Translations under genes and position numbers: made by a program
In this document: in pieces, positions 34,164 to 49,326 of the stretch
How the letters are laid out: each line of letters begins with the position of its first letter
Position numbering within the stretch: the stretch's first letter is position 1
Notes under the pieces: model-generated
Databases searched by the model: none
Seen by the model: the letters and a program-made list of their open reading frames with translations, nothing else
Told to the model about the DNA's origin: nothing
NCBI GenBank assembly: GCA_020631735.1
Contig: CM036170.1
Coordinates: 65,301,737-65,365,736, forward strand
Length of the DNA stretch: 64,000 nt
Source: Saccharum officinarum
Lineage: Eukaryota; Streptophyta; Magnoliopsida; Poales; Poaceae
Direction: 5' to 3'

Positions 34164-37100
34164 TGTAACAGAACCGTCCAAATTATAAGAGCACAAGTAT
34201 GAAAACAATCACCGAAGTGATCAAATTCTCACACTTGAGCCCATATAACTCTGGTAGTCCAATGAAATCACGAGGGATTTCAAACCAACCAACATACAAG
34301 CCAGGATCGTAGTGATTCAACATAACAAGTCACATGTTACAACCATTTTACAAGTAAATCAGTTTACATCGGAGTTCAACATAGTTATTACAACTTACAT
34401 TGAAAAGTAGCGGAAGCAAAGTAATTTAAAACTAACATTAATCTTATTTCAAATACATGCCAGTACCACGGTCGACTTCCAACAAAAGCATTAGAGATAA
34501 GGTAAATAAGAAGGATCATGCCCATGATCACACTCCGCCTCTACGGCAGGAGTCAACCAACTCTTGCAGCCGCCATGATACATCATAACCTGCAACAAGT
34601 GGGGATAAAACCCTGAGTACAAGAAGGTACTCAGCTAGACTTACCCGACAGAAACCAGAAATAAGGTGACACCAAGGATCATGCAAGGCTGATATAAAGT
34701 GGGCTGGCTTGACAACATTTTGCATAAAAGCTTAATATAGATGATCAATCATTAATGCTTAAGCATCAAGTTAATTATCATTAACCTATCATCTATATTA
34801 GAACCTGTACTAGAGCACTCACTTTATTAGGAGCAAACAATATTAACCATAGCAGGTATAAATTGAGGCAACCTTTCCATCGTGATCCAATTAACCATCC
34901 GTTCAATTTAATGGAATCTACGTTGCCGCTGCTCAAGTCAAGTGCTCACTAACCGGAAGCGACGGCGATTCGAATCGAATTCCTATCCAGCTGGAGGGGT
35001 ATTTCTAACACTCACCGTGCAGACCCCTGCCAGGGTCGCACAGGCCACCGTTTCATATGATTCAGGAATCGCGGGTTCGAATAATGTCGCGACCCCAAGG
35101 GCGACACTCTGCCAGGTGATAGGGACTCTAACCCCCCTTGGTCTCACGCCAATGTCCCCAAGCACATCCTTTCTCTCCTCCAAGAAGCAACCTACCATTC
35201 GATTCCCGGCCTGAATCACATTACTCGGCTTCGCGGTCGGAACGACTTATCCGGCCAACTAAGTGTTAGACTGCGTTCAACATGACTCAAGGACGTACAG
35301 CGAATCGGTCCTTAAACGACTCAGACGGGGATAGATTCACACCCAAGACCTCCATGCCTTGTTGCTTCACTATCGTCATCCCGCCCGGTCTCATTTAATT
35401 TTATTAACACATGGTTCCTTTCCACGATAGCAAATATAGCCAACCGTGCCATATATGAATATCCCTATATCTCGCAGGTGACAGGAAATCACCTGACTTC
35501 TACCGCTTAAAGCAGGGCTAAGCATCTACTCGATCCTAATCTATGTAGGATTCAAGGATTCATATATCTGGACAAGGAATGATATAATGCAGCAAGGGTT
35601 TCCAACCAACTCCTACCACTTAATGCAACAATACTTATAACATATATAGAATTAATTGCTTTGAAGGTAGGAGGCTTATAATGCTCCGGGGCTTGCCTGG
35701 GATCCGACTCAAGTTAGTGTTGGTCAGATGAAACTCGCTGAGTACTTCCATCTTCGGGATAGTTCCACCAACCACCGTCTTCGGGTTTGGCTCCAACACC
35801 ACATCTTTCACGCGTTTTAGCTAGCGTACCTAAATGAAATACAAGATGCAAGTGCATGAATACAAGGAAATGCAATAGGTGATGCATCGCACGTTAATCA
35901 AGGCAAGTATAAGGTTATAGTAAAGACACGTAAGCACATCACATTACTTAAGTAACCCTTACACAAACAAACATACTAAAATAGCAAAGAAAGCAATACC
36001 AAGCATGACATAAGATTTACAAAGTCTCAGGTGTACTAGCTTAATCACCAAAGACATGAATCACACTTAGCAATACGCAAGCAAAGTAACCAAGCAATCA
36101 TGTATTTTCAACAACTCTGGACATACATGCAGTAGCTGAGTAAATCAATCATATCTGAAGTTATACAAATCCAAATGACTTGCAAGAAGACATTATGGAA
36201 AGTTTATAAAATTATCTACATTTCATATAATATCATCACAGCATGATTCATAAGTTAAATAAGTCAAAAATACAAAGTTCCAGAATCTGTTCCTGACAAA
36301 CAGAGAGCAAGCAATTCTGTACCCTAACTTTAAACAGCTATAACTCCTAAACCACATGGCCAAATGCCACCAAATTTTAACAGAAGCTAGATACATAAAT
36401 TATCTACAACTTTTGTATAAACAAGTTTTACAACAAAGCACATTATCATGAAGAACTTTGCTAAGTTCCCAGATCTGTCCAGAAACTTCCTTTGCAAGAA
36501 ATAATTATTAACTTATGTTGCAAACATATAATTGGACAAAACCAACTTTACTAACATGTAACACATGACTAATGAACACCAGAAAACTTAGTGTCTATTT
36601 CTAAATAAATTATTTTAATGCATTTTCTTAATTTATTTAGATAATTAGGTGGAATTATGAACGCATATCAAAAGTGCACAATAAATTCTACCAAAATTAC
36701 AGTAGCCTAGACATGCTCCCAAAAGTCTACTGTCCAAATTTTAAGTCATTTGGACATGTATATCAACCTCTATGAAAAAGACAAATAGCTATTGCGATAA
36801 ATCATGTGAGAGCAAGTTAAACCTAAAACTCAATATTTTCTATGAACACAAGGCCATATTATGAATCAATATGATAGAGAAACATCATACTAAGGTAATG
36901 GAACAACATTTTCTATTTTATCATTTATATATTATTTATAAGCTATTTATCAAGCCCTAAACAAGTTAAATCAATAACTAGATCATCCAATAGGTAGTGA
37001 CCAAGAAATTTATACCACAGCACATACATATCATGACAAGACTACCATAAAAATTTCACATCATTTGGAGCATCACAACTCAAGATATAAAAATAACAAG

Positions 37101-39329
37101 GAAAACAAGCATTTATTTTCCATTTAACAAGATCTAGGTAAAACATCCTGAAACCCGGAAACAACCTATAAGTTTTATATTTTTCTTAGACAGTGCATAT
37201 TACTAGAAGACCAACAAAATTGGAATCACTAATTTTGGACTTCTAAAACTCCAGATATTGATGAAAGCAAGTTAATCCATTTCCAAAACCACTTTTCACT
37301 AATGAATTTCTACAGCACAAACACATGCATGCATGGCACAACTGATTACCCTAACATGCAGAGAACTTCACAAGGATTCCAACAAAACAAATTGCACAAT
37401 TTTTGGAGCTACCAAATATGAGATATAGATTTTACAAGATAAAAGGAAAATCTGTAAATTCGGGCACCAAATGAAATCGGGCGGGACCCACATGTCATAC
37501 TCCCACCCGTCTTCTTCTACCTCCAGTTCACGCGAACTGAGCAACCGTGGCCGGTTCGGCCGACAACAGAGGTGGTGCCGGCGGCTAGACCGGCTGGAGA
37601 CGGGGCGGAAGAGCCTCCACGGGACGGCGCGAACCCGCCGGCGTCCGCAGCTTGACCCACGGTGGACGGAGGTGGCTTGGCCATGTGCGACCGAGCGGCC
37701 GCGACGGCACAGCTCGCCGGCAGTGGCCCGAGGGCGGCAGCGGCAAGCTTACCTAGGCGAAAAGGAGCGGCGTGGGGTGCGGAATACCAGGACGCAGCTA
37801 GCTAGGGCGGAGAAGACGCGGAGCAGCGAGGACGGTGTGGCAGCGAGCTCGGCCCGACCGACAATGGTGGCCGCGGCGGCGAGCTTCGGAAGCTCGAGCT
37901 GAGCGCGCGAGAAGTAGAGGAGAGGGACTAGGGGGAGCAGCGATGGGCGAGAAGAAGGAATGAGGGCACACCTAGGCACGCCCTATCGTCATAGACGCGG
38001 ACAGAGGAGGTGGAGAGGTCGACAATGGCGAGGTGTACTCGGTGCATGGACGCCACGTCCATCCCTTAGAGGACATCTGTCGAGTACGTGGCGGGCGTCG
38101 GTGAGGCCATATTGAACTACGTTTTTGGGCTACATCCGGGCCGATTTGGACCTTGGCCCCAAAATGAAAGTTAAAGCCCATACAAAGGTCTACAAATTTG
38201 ATTAAGGAGCCATGGTCATTAGGGTTTTAGATCAGTGGTTAATTAAGCTCAAATTAGGCACTGTCAACAAATTAACAATAACTAGAGTAGGGCTCGGTTT
38301 TCTTGGATTTTGAAGGGCTAAACTCGATCAAATTGATCCCAACCTTTGGCATACTCTCCACAAGAGAGTTATCTCCAACTTTTATTTTTGGATCAATTCA
38401 AGTTGCTCAATGAATTTCGGAGAACGCAGAATGCCAAAGGCGACGACGATGAATTCCAGACTTAGAAAAATTCTAAGTCTGAAAACAACCGCTGATTCAA
38501 TTTTCGAGCCTCTGTTTGATTTAGTTCCAAGTTGATCTGGCTCTCGCTCCAAAAACAAAGTTTGTTCTACTCTACTCAATCTTCAACTTTTATTAAAGGA
38601 CCTTGAACTGGTTTAGCACGGTTAGGGAGATAAAGGTTACCAAACATGTCAACTTATTGCTGCCAACTCAGGACTTAGAATATTTTCTGCCCTTTCAAAA
38701 ACAGCAGCTTAACCAAACTTGTGAGCTCTATTTGACCACACTAGAAGCCAAACTAGCTCTTGACCATTAAACCAAGTTTGTTCTACATAAGATGAACTAC
38801 CACTTTTGTTTAAGGTCAAACCTTATAACTGGTACAGAAGTCAAACTTCCACTTTGGTCAAAGTAGCAACTCGATAAAGCCGAAACTAGGGTTTTAGGCC
38901 AATCGGGGCAATTTCTTGACATTTGCTCAACATGAACCCTTCATGACTTTTGTTGTAGAGTTCATCTAGAGTCATTTGGGTAAAGTTGCAAGGTTTGGTT
39001 GATGTTCTATAGTTCCATTAACTTAATGGGCAATTTCCAATAGGAATGGAACTTATCATTTCATGTGACTTTTTGATTCCAAACTTCTTGAAACTTTTCC
39101 AGGGATCAATATAGATAGTTATTGAGGTGAGACATGTGAAGATACTTTGATAGCAACACCCAAGCATATATCTTTTAATTGAGCCTATATGTAAGCAAGG
39201 GTGCAATATCCAAGTTTAGGTTAGGGCTTATCGCCATAGGTTTGATTTTGGCATCGTCATCTTCACTAATCTATCAGGTTTGATCTTAAACCCACTGTCT
39301 AATTGGTGATAAACACCTGGGGTGTTACA
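34164..39329 (-). repeat. 3' LTR of G3 (5166 bp)
   Basis: Almost identical to 44155-49321 along its whole length, with only scattered single-base differences. The conserved block shared with G2 is at 34923-35326. The GC-rich block with chance open frames is at about 37470-38060. Confidence 0.95.
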
Positions 39330-42300
39330 GCCCTCCCCCCTTAAAAGAATCGTGTCCCGAGATTCGGAATGGAAGACCTTTTAAGGAAGAGAGACACATT
39401 ATCTAGTTCTGAATATCTGCTATAGCATTCAGCTACAAAGCTTCAATATCGGTGAACAATTTGACCAAAGGCACTTTCTGATACTTACTCTTCATGGTAA
39501 AATTTGTCTGAAGAATTTTCTTCATTGACTTCCATGAAGCATTGTTACTTTGGGAGGAATCCAAGATAGCACGTACTGCATTCTCAGTGTCCGGAGATCA
39601 TTTGGTCCATGAGTGAACCACTCACAAGTATCTGACTCTCTAATGAGCACAACATAGGCCATCTGAACTTGACTCTAGACCGAAATATTCAGAAGTATAC
39701 TCATTGAAATGGCTCTATGTTCACATGGTTTTGAAAAGCAGTTCTCTACCAAAATGGCTTGAGCACAACCTTCCAAAAGGGTGAGATCATCGACGATGAA
39801 TATACTCTGAGGCTATAGGATACTGACTAACCAATAGACAGGATCTATGTTGGTCGTAATTGTTCCTTCATTTAGACACCAACTAATGGAAAACTACTTG
39901 TGGTTCCATGTGTGCAGTTCTCTTTCTCTGATGATAACACTGCATTATCTGAGTCTGTTGATGGGTTAGTGAATGTGACAGCTGACTTTGTCTGCTCCAT
40001 AGTTCTACCAACAGCTATCTAAGAAGATTCTTCTATCCAAAGGCAACAGTTATCTGAGTTGAATCAGATGCAACCTCTTGGGTAAAAACATTTATAAGGT
40101 ACCAAAGATCAGTGAGTATTAGCAATTATTGCTAAAGAAAGATATATCAAGGTTTGGTAGACAACAAAAATTGCAAGTATTTACCAACTTCGGTAATTAA
40201 CTCACTACCGAGCAAGTTAAGTACAATCCCCTTCGGGAGGCAGTAGCATAGTAAGTTGAGTTTGACTTGCAACCTAGTGCAACCAGCTTTGTCAGGCTAA
40301 CTTTTCACCTTGAGGCTTCCTCTTTAGGATCAAACAGTAGCTCTAAGATGGAAAATCTGTTGTTTGACACTTCTCAAATTGCTTTCAAATTTTCCTCAAC
40401 ACTTTGTCCAATAAAGTTATGAACAACCCGTTTGGGGCACCTAAGGGTACATGGATGCTAATTGAAACTAGGTCATGCTTTCTCAAATTCTTCATCACAG
40501 CTGATTGAACATCTTACACTATCTGTGTGATTGTCCAAGACAGAATTGACTTGATCACCATGGCTCTAGAAGATAGAATATCACTCAAGTTGTTGGCTAG
40601 TTGATTTACTTCTTGTTGGTTATTGCTCTATATGACATAGCCTTCGTAGCTACCAAAGAGTCGTTACCTAGCTGGAGATTAACCTTCCTATTGGTAACTA
40701 ATCAGTTGTCTCTCAACACTAAAAAGTTCCAAATCATCACTCTTGACCACAACAACTATGGTTGATGCAGAACAGATGGTTGCCATCGAAGTTAGTAAAT
40801 ACGAAGTTATTCTAGAGATGGTTGATTTCGACTGTATGGTCATTATGCACCCAAGATTGTGACTTGGATAGCTCCGGTCATATGCACAATGCGACAATCG
40901 ATTCTCATCCCACAGATAACTTGTCCAGCATTAAGGGTTGTGTGTCCTTTTTATCCAATAGATATGAGATACTTGCTTACTAGATGACGTTCGTCAATAC
41001 TGGAACAACTAAGTAGAGTCACTTGTCTACCACCTCGTGTAGTATGTTAATGTTTATGTTGGTGACCTATTCTTCAAAGATTTTCCTCTTAGCAACTTTA
41101 GAAGGAAGTTCCACTACTTTCGGTCTAAGATATGGATCTTACGATACGATTTGGAGAGATAATCAAGAAAAGGAACACGAGAAAATAACACATCAACTGT
41201 CGTTTGATAATGGATCATGACTAGAAACCGTGATACCAGCGCGTGCCAAGCAGCCAGCCATGTGTCTGCAGCCACAGGAGGCCCTTGGTTTCGTCGCGGC
41301 ACCATCAGCGGCTACTCATAACACCATTACTAAACGCACAATGAAAGTGAAATTTCAAGTGGCACCAATGGGCTGTAAGAGCAAGCGCCATACAAGGAGG
41401 GATAGCAAGCAAAGGTAGTCACAAGGTTTAGAATCAACACGAAAATGATCCGAAGATCAAAATATAGCACAAGAGAACATCGCACAATTGCCAAGGATAA
41501 CTGAGCAAGAGACTCTTGCTTAAATTCTACGTACGACTTGCGTCCACCGAGAGGAGTACCAGATAAAAGATTAACAGGAGATTCAATCATGTTGAGAAAC
41601 AACATGAGATCAAGACTGATAATCATCTCGAGACTTGGGAAGGTTGGGGACAGATTAGGCAAATTCCAAGACGAAAACCGATATGTAGTTCTAGATTTAG
41701 TTGATAAGGTAGATGCATGAATTTTCAAGCAAACGATTTTGAGGCCACAACAAAAAGATGTTTCGTCGCACTAGCTAACCTTTGGGAGGGGCAACCGGAA
41801 CGTCCAACATGGATTTGGGTACAGTCTCCACGACTGGCAACGTATGAACCATGGTCAAAGGCTAGCGTTGATAAATGTTAACTTGGTTGGTCAGTTGATA
41901 AGGGTCTTCCCAAAAATAGTTGCAAAACACCCATGGCTTATGCAACCATATAGGAGAACTAAACTTTGGGCTTTCGGTCAAGTAAAGGCATGGATACAAA
42001 CATTCAAGGACTAACCACCGAGTCTACAGGCTCAGGCTCTTAAGATAGAGAACCTAATGGAAGACAACAACCATACAATTACGTACGTGAATGTTGTTCT
42101 AGGATAAAGCTTATGCGATACTCGTATGCTCACCGAGGACAAACGAGGTGACAACTAGGGCACTACCTAGACAACAAGCATACATACAACATCACAGTCA
42201 AGCAGACATTTGAGAAAATTCAAACGATTGAGCTTAAGCAACCAATACTAGCACAAGGCTCACCTAAAATAAGCATTCATCTCAAGCACGAACTAACTAC

Positions 42301-44154
42301 AAGTTTAGCTCAAAATAAACGTTAGCTAAGGTGACTAACTTAACATATGCATAGAATCTAGATAGCAGCATAGTAACTACTTGTTTCTACCATAACTGAG
42401 GTTGTAGACCTTCTATAAAGGTGATCCTAGACTTTCTAGATAGCTTAGGACGATGACTACACTTCAGTTATTCATACCAAAAACTAATTCATAGCTCAAT
42501 ATGACCAAATTTGCTAATGTTTCAAATCTGTACCAAAATGGACAGAAAACTGACAAGAACTCCAAAAATGCAAAACTGGAGTTCTTGGGACACAACAAGG
42601 CTGAGCCTTAACTTTATGTAAAGCTTATTAAGTTGTCTATAACTTTCTCATTATCATATTAAGATGATTCTATAGCCAACAAGGCCAAACAAGACAAAGA
42701 AGACATCTCTGCCCCGATTTGGACAGATTCTGTCATTCTATTTTGCAAGCTCATAACTAGAGATTTATACCACCACAATTAGTGCTATAGGACATTTTGT
42801 AAAGCTTAGAAAAAGTACTACACTTCTTCTATTATCTCCAAGACATGATTCCTTATGCACATAGGTCAAACAAACCAAATATTCAGATCTATTTTGAACA
42901 TGAGCAGATTTTGACAACAAACTTCTAAAATTTATAACTCCCAAACCATAAGGCATAGGGTCTTGAAATTTTAGGACAAGCTAGATAAGTAAGTTAGCTA
43001 CAATTTTGGTATTCTCTATATCTACAGAAAACACCATTATGATCACGCAAGCATCACTACAACAGAAAACGTTCTAGCAGTCAATATTCAACAAGCAAAA
43101 CAAAGCTTGCCTTTGTTCTACTTAACAAGAGAGCGCACAAACATGTTATTCTAGTAGCTCTAAATTTTATTACCTTAGACCAACATGAATTTAATTCATT
43201 TATGAGAACCCATAATTACTTAAGTGAGATCTAAAGCATTGGCAAACGCTTGGGTGAGCAACATAGAGTAAAACATTCTTGTTTAGCTTCACACAAGAAA
43301 GATAGTGTACTACATTGATCACAAGTTACTTATCATTTGAACAAGGGTGAGAGGAGCATAGCTATGCATAAAACAACAATCATGAAGATGCATGCTTCGT
43401 CCTATTCGTCCTCACAAGATTGCCAACTAAAGTGGCGATCACGTTCTATGTCGGTGGCATAACACGCACTCTCTCGATATATATATAGTCGTTAGCTACA
43501 TTCGACTTACGCATTCATGGTTAGCGTACCTGTAGAAAAATTTCATTGCAGCCCAACAATTCCCCAATATAAGGCACACAATGAAAGCAGTGAAGTAAAA
43601 TTCTAAGTACTCCCATGACATATACCCCCGTATATATACATGTAGCACCAAAACTACCCGAATCATTCGATCACCCACAATTAAGTACCTTCATATATAC
43701 ATGTGTGTAACATGTAAATAATCCAGTAACCAAAACTAGCTCTCCCCTAGACCGAGGGTTGGACGGTCATGCTCTCACAACTCACACTTACCTGAGCGTA
43801 GGTGCGACGTTGCATAAAAGTAAACTAGCAACATATATGGTTATTTCATATATGAAGGCTACCTCTAATCTGACACACTGGGTAGCATAGTGTGGGAGAG
43901 TTATCACACATACATACCTTGGCCTGGACGTAGATGCATAAATGAAAAACCCCCAAGTTAGTATTTATATAAGCCACCTAATAATCCTTATATGGGCATA
44001 AGGAAATTGACCACTGGCATACTTAGGTTTAAAATTTAGATTTGACAAACCTATATATAACTATAAGTTGACAACACTGATTTTTATAAAACAAAACCAT
44101 TGTTTTAAATACACATATGACAAGTTTAATGTTGAATCTTGCTCCGATACCAGC
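39330..44154 (-). other. Interior of G3, no recognisable coding sequence
   Basis: The longest minus-strand open frame (41330-41728, 132 codons) has no known motif. About 41200-41350 matches the G2 spacer between ORF0 and gag. About 42480-43030 resembles LTR-type AT-rich sequence (inverse of phrases such as CTCCCAAACCATAAGGCA), perhaps an older captured fragment. The polypurine tract AAAAGGGGGGAGGGC-like sequence lies next to the 3' LTR. Confidence 0.7.
44139..44152 (-). other. Primer binding site of G3
   Basis: TTGCTCCGATACCA on the plus strand reads TGGTATCGGAGCAA, two bases from the 5' LTR: the initiator-Met tRNA site, identical to that of G1. Confidence 0.9.
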
Positions 44155-47100
44155 TGTAACGGAACCGTCCAAATTATAAGAGCACAAGTATGAAAACAAT
44201 CACCGAAGTGATCAAATTCTCACACTTGAGCCCATATAACTCCGGTAGTCCAATGAAATCATGAGGGATTTCAAACCAACCAACATACAAGCCAGGATCG
44301 TAGTGATTCAACATAACAAGTCACATGTTACAACCATTTTACAAGTAAATCAGTTTACATCGGAGTTCAACATAGTTATTACAACTTACATTGAAAAGTA
44401 GCGGAAGCAAAGTAATTTAAAACTAACATTAATCTTATTTCAAATACATGCCAGTACCACGGTCGACTTCCAACAAAAGCATTAGAGATAAGGTAAATAA
44501 GAAGGATCATGCCCATGATCACACTCCGCCTCTACGGCAGGAGTCAACCAACTCTTGCAGCCGCCATGATACATCATAACCTGCAACAAGTGGGGATAAA
44601 ACCCTGAGTACAAGAAGGTACTCAGCTAGACTTACCCGACAGAAACCAGAAATAAGGTGACACCAAGGATCATGCAAGGCTGATATAAAGTGGGCTGGCT
44701 TGACAACATTTTGCATAAAAGCTTAATATAGATGATCAATCATTAATGCTTAAGCATCAAGTTAATTATCATTAACCTATCATCTATATTAGAACCTGTA
44801 CTAGAGCACTCACTTTATTAGGAGCAAACAATATTAACCATAGCAGGTATAAATTGAGGCAACCTTTCCATCGTGATCCAATTAACCATCCGTTCAATTT
44901 AATGGAATCTACGTTGCCGCTGCTCAAGTCAAGTGCTCACTAACCGGGAGCGACGGCGATTCGAATCGAATTCCTATCCAGCTGGAGGGGTATTTCTAAC
45001 ACTCACCGTGCAGACCCCTGCCAGGGTCGCACAGGCCACCGTTTCATATGATTCAGGAATCGCGGGTCTGAATAATGTCGCGACCCCAAGGGCGACACTC
45101 TGCCAGGTGATAGGAACTCTAACCCCCCCTTGGTCTCACGCCAATGTCCCCAAGCACATCCTTTCTCTCCTCCAAGAAGCAACCTACCATTCGATTCCCG
45201 GCCTGAATCACATTACTCGGCTTCGCGGTCGGAACGACTTATCCGGCCAACTAAGTGTTAGACTGCGTTCAACATGACTCAAGGACGTACAGCGAATCGG
45301 TCCTTAAACGACTCAGACGGGGATAGATTCACACCCAAGACCTCCATGCCTTGTTGCTTCACTATCGTCATCCCGCCCGGTCTCATTTCATTTTATTAAC
45401 ACATGGTTCCTTTCCACGATAGCAAATATAGCCAACCGTGCCATATATGAATATCCCTATATCTCGCAGGTGACAGGAAATCACCTGACTTCTACCGCTT
45501 AAAGCAGGGCTAAGCATCTACTCGATCCTAATCTATGTAGGATTCAAGGATTCATATATCTGGACAAGGAATGATATAATGCAGCAAGGGTTTCCAACCA
45601 ACTCCTACCACTTAATGCAACAATACTTATAACATATATAGAATTAATTTCTTTAAAGGTAGGAGGCTTATAATGCTCCGGGGCTTGCCTGGGATCCGAC
45701 TCAAGTTAGTGTTGGTCAGATGAAACTCGCTGAGTACTTCCATCTTTGGGATAGTTCCACCAACCACCGTCTTCGGGTTTGGCTCCAACACCACATCTTT
45801 CACGCGTTTTAGCTAGCGTACCTAAATGAAATACAAGATGCAAGTGCATGAATACAAGGAAATGCAATAGGTGATGCATCGCACGTTAATCAAGGCAAGT
45901 ATAAGGTTATAGTAAAGACACGTAAGCACATCACATTACTTAAGTAACCCTTACACAAACAAACATACTAAAATAGCAAAGAAAGCAATACCAAGCATGA
46001 CATAAGATTTACAAAGTCTCAGGTGTACTAGCTTAATCACCAAAGACATGAATCACACTTAGCAATACGCAAGCAAAGTAACCAAGCAATCATGTATTTT
46101 CAACAACTCTGGACATACATGCAGTAGCTGAGTAAATCAATCATATATGAAGTTATACAAATCCAAATAACTTGCAAGAAGACATTATGGAAAGCTTATA
46201 AAATTATCTACATTTCATATAATATCATCACAGCATGATTCATAAGTTAAACAAGTCAAAAATACAAAGTTCCAAAATCTGTTCCTGACAAACAGAGAGC
46301 AAGCAATTCTGTACCCTAACTTTAAACAGCTATAACTCCTAAACCACATGGCCAAATGCCACCAAATTTTAACAGAAGCTAGATACATAAATTATCTACA
46401 ACTTTTGTATAAACAAGTTTTACAACAAAGCACATTATCATGAAGAACTTTGCTAAGTTCCCAGATCTGTCCAGAAACTTCCTTTGCAAGAAATAATTAT
46501 TAACTTATGTTGCAAACATATAATTGGACAAAACCAACTTTACTAACATGTAACACATGACTAATGAACACCAGAAAACTTAGTGTCCATTTCTAAATAA
46601 ATTCTTTTAATGCATTTTCTTAATTTATTTAGATAATTAGGTGGAATTATGAACGCATATCAAAAGTGCACAATAAATTCTACCAAAATTACAGTGGCCT
46701 ACACATGCTCCCAAAAGTCTACTGTCCAAATTTTAAGTCATTTGGACATGTATATCAACCTCTATGAAAAAGACAAATAGCTATTGCGATAAATCATGTG
46801 AGAGCAAGTTAAACCTAAAACTCAATATTTTCTGTGAACACAAGGCCATATTATGAATCAATATGATAGAGAAACATCATACTAAGGTAATGGAACAACA
46901 TTTTCTATTTTATCATTTATATATTATTTATAAGCTATTTATCAAGCCCTAAACAAGTTAAATCAATAACTAGATCATCCAATAGGTAGTGACCAAGAAA
47001 TTTATACCACAGCACATACATATCATGACAAGGCTACCATAAAAATTTCACATCATTTGGAGCATCACAACTCAAGATATAAAAATAACAAGGAAAACAA

Positions 47101-49321
47101 GCATTTATTTTCCATTTAACAAGATCTAGGTAAAACATCCTGAAACCCGAAAACAACCTATAAGTTTTATATTTTTCTTAGACAGTGCATATTACTAGAA
47201 GACCAATAAAATTGGAATCACTAATTTTGGACTTCTAAAACTCCAGATATTGATGAAAGCAAGTTAATCCATTTCCAAAACCACTTTTCACTAATGAATT
47301 TCTACAGCACAAACACATGCATGCATGTCACAACTGATTACCCTAACATGCAGAGAACTTCACAAGGATTCCAACAAAACAAATTGCACAATTTTTGGAG
47401 CTACCAAATATGAGATATAGATTTTACAAGATAAAAGGAAAATCTGTAAATTCGGGCACCAAATGAAATCGGGCGGGACCCACATGTCATACTCCCACCC
47501 GTCTTCTTCTACCTCCAGTTCACGCGAACTGAGCAACCGTGGCCGGTTCGGCCGACAACAGAGGTGGTGCCGGCGGCTAGACCGGCTGGAGACGGGGCGG
47601 AAGAGCCTCCACGGGACGGCGCGAACCCGCCGGCGTCCGCAGCTTGACCCGTGGTGGACGGAGGTGGCTTGGCCACGTGCGACCGAGCGGCCGCGACGGC
47701 ACAGCTCGCCGGCAGTGGCCCAAGGGCGGCAGCGGCAAGCTTACCTAGGCGAAAAGGAGTGGCGTGGGGTGCGGAATACCAGGACGCAGCTAGCTAGGGC
47801 GGAGAAGACGCGGAGCAGCGAGGACGGTGTGGCAGCGAGCTCGGCCCGACCGACAATGGCGGCCGCGGCGGCGAGCTTCGGAAGCTCGAGCTGAGCGCGC
47901 GAGAAGTAGAGGAGAGGGACTAGGGGGAGCAGCGATGGGCGAGAAGAAGGAATGAGGGCACACCTAGGCACGCCCTATCGTCATAGACGCGGACAGAGGA
48001 GGTGGAGAGGTCGACAATGGCGAGGTGTACTCGGTGCATGGACGCCACGTCCATCCCTTAGAGGACATCTGTCGAGTACGTGGCGGGCGTCGGTGAGGCC
48101 ATATTGAACTGCGTTTTTGGGCTACATCCGGGCCGATTTGGACCTTGGCCCCAAAATGAAAGTTAAAGCCCATACAAAGGTCTACAAATTTGATTAAGGA
48201 GCCATGGTCATTAGGGTTTTAGATCAGTGGTTAATTAAGCTCAAATTAGGCACTGTCAACAAATTAACAATAACTAGAGTAGGGCTCGGTTTTCTTGGAT
48301 TTTGAAGGGCTAAACTCGATCAAATTGATCCCAACCTTTGGCATACTCTCCACAAGAGAGTTATCTCCAACTTTTATTTTTGGATCAATTCAAGTTGCTC
48401 AATGAATTTCGGAGAACGCAGAATGCCAAAGGCGACGACGATGAATTCCAGACTTAGAAAAATTCTAAGTCTGAAAACAACCGCTGATTCAATTTTCGAG
48501 CCTCTGTTTGACTTAGTTCCAAGTTGATCTGGCTCTCGCTCCAAAAACAAAGTTTGTTCTACTCTACTCAATCTTCAACTTTTATTAAAGGACCTTGAAC
48601 TGGTTTAGCACGGTTAGGGAGATAAAGGTTACCAAACATGTCAACTTATTGCTGCCAACTCAGGACTTAGAATATTTTCTGCCCTTTCAAAAACAGCAGC
48701 TTAACCAAACTTGTGAGCTCTATTTGACCACACTAGAAGCCAAACTAGCTCTTGACCATTAAACCAAGTTTGTTCTACATAAGATGAACTACCACTTTTG
48801 TTTAAGGTCAAACCTTATAACTGGTACAGAAGTCAAACTTCCACTTTGGTCAAAGTAGCAACTCGATAAAGCCGAAACTAGGGTTTTAGGCCAATCGGGG
48901 CAATTTCTTGACATTTGCTCAACATGAACCCTTCATGACTTTTGTTGTAGAGTTCATCTAGAGTTATTTGGGTAAAGTTGCAAGGTTTGGTTGATGTTCT
49001 ATAGTTCCATTAACTTAATGGGCAATTTCCAATAGGAATGGAACTTATCATTTCATGTGACTTTTTGATTCCAAACTTCATGAAACTTTTCCAGGGATCA
49101 ATATAGATAGTTATTGAGGTGAGACATGTGAAGATACTTTGATAGCAATACCCAAGCATATATCTTTTAATTGAGCCTATATGTAAGCAAGGGTGCAATA
49201 TCCAAGTTTAGGTTAGGGCTTATCGCCATAGGTTTGATTTTGGCATCGTCATCTCCACTAATCTATCAGGTTTGATCTTAAACCCACTGTCTAATTGGTG
49301 ATAAACACCTGGGGTGTTACA
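44155..49321 (-). repeat. 5' LTR of G3 (5167 bp)
   Basis: The partner of 34164-39329. One extra C in a C run (near 45127) breaks the small open frame seen in the conserved block of the other copy. Confidence 0.95.
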
Positions 49322-49326
49322 GACTA

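Larger units (their letters stand above)
34164..49321 (-). mobile_element. Ty3/gypsy-type element G3, non-autonomous, nested in S-B
   Basis: LTRs 34164-39329 and 44155-49321 (5166 and 5167 bp) are near-identical and bounded by TGTAAC and GTTACA. Target duplicates GACTA lie at 34159-34163 and 49322-49326. On the minus strand the primer site (44139-44152) follows the 5' LTR and a polypurine tract (about 39330-39346) precedes the 3' LTR. The 4.8-kb interior has no gag, protease, RT or integrase motif and no ORF0. The LTR end and primer region are homologous to G2, so it belongs to the same broad family and presumably moves with proteins from relatives. Confidence 0.93.

Noticed and set aside
37471..37902. 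143-codon open frame in the G3 LTR, repeated at 47463-47894
   Set aside because: It is repeated only because the two LTRs are copies of one another; it lies in the GC-rich LTR block, has low complexity and no counterpart in the G2 LTR.
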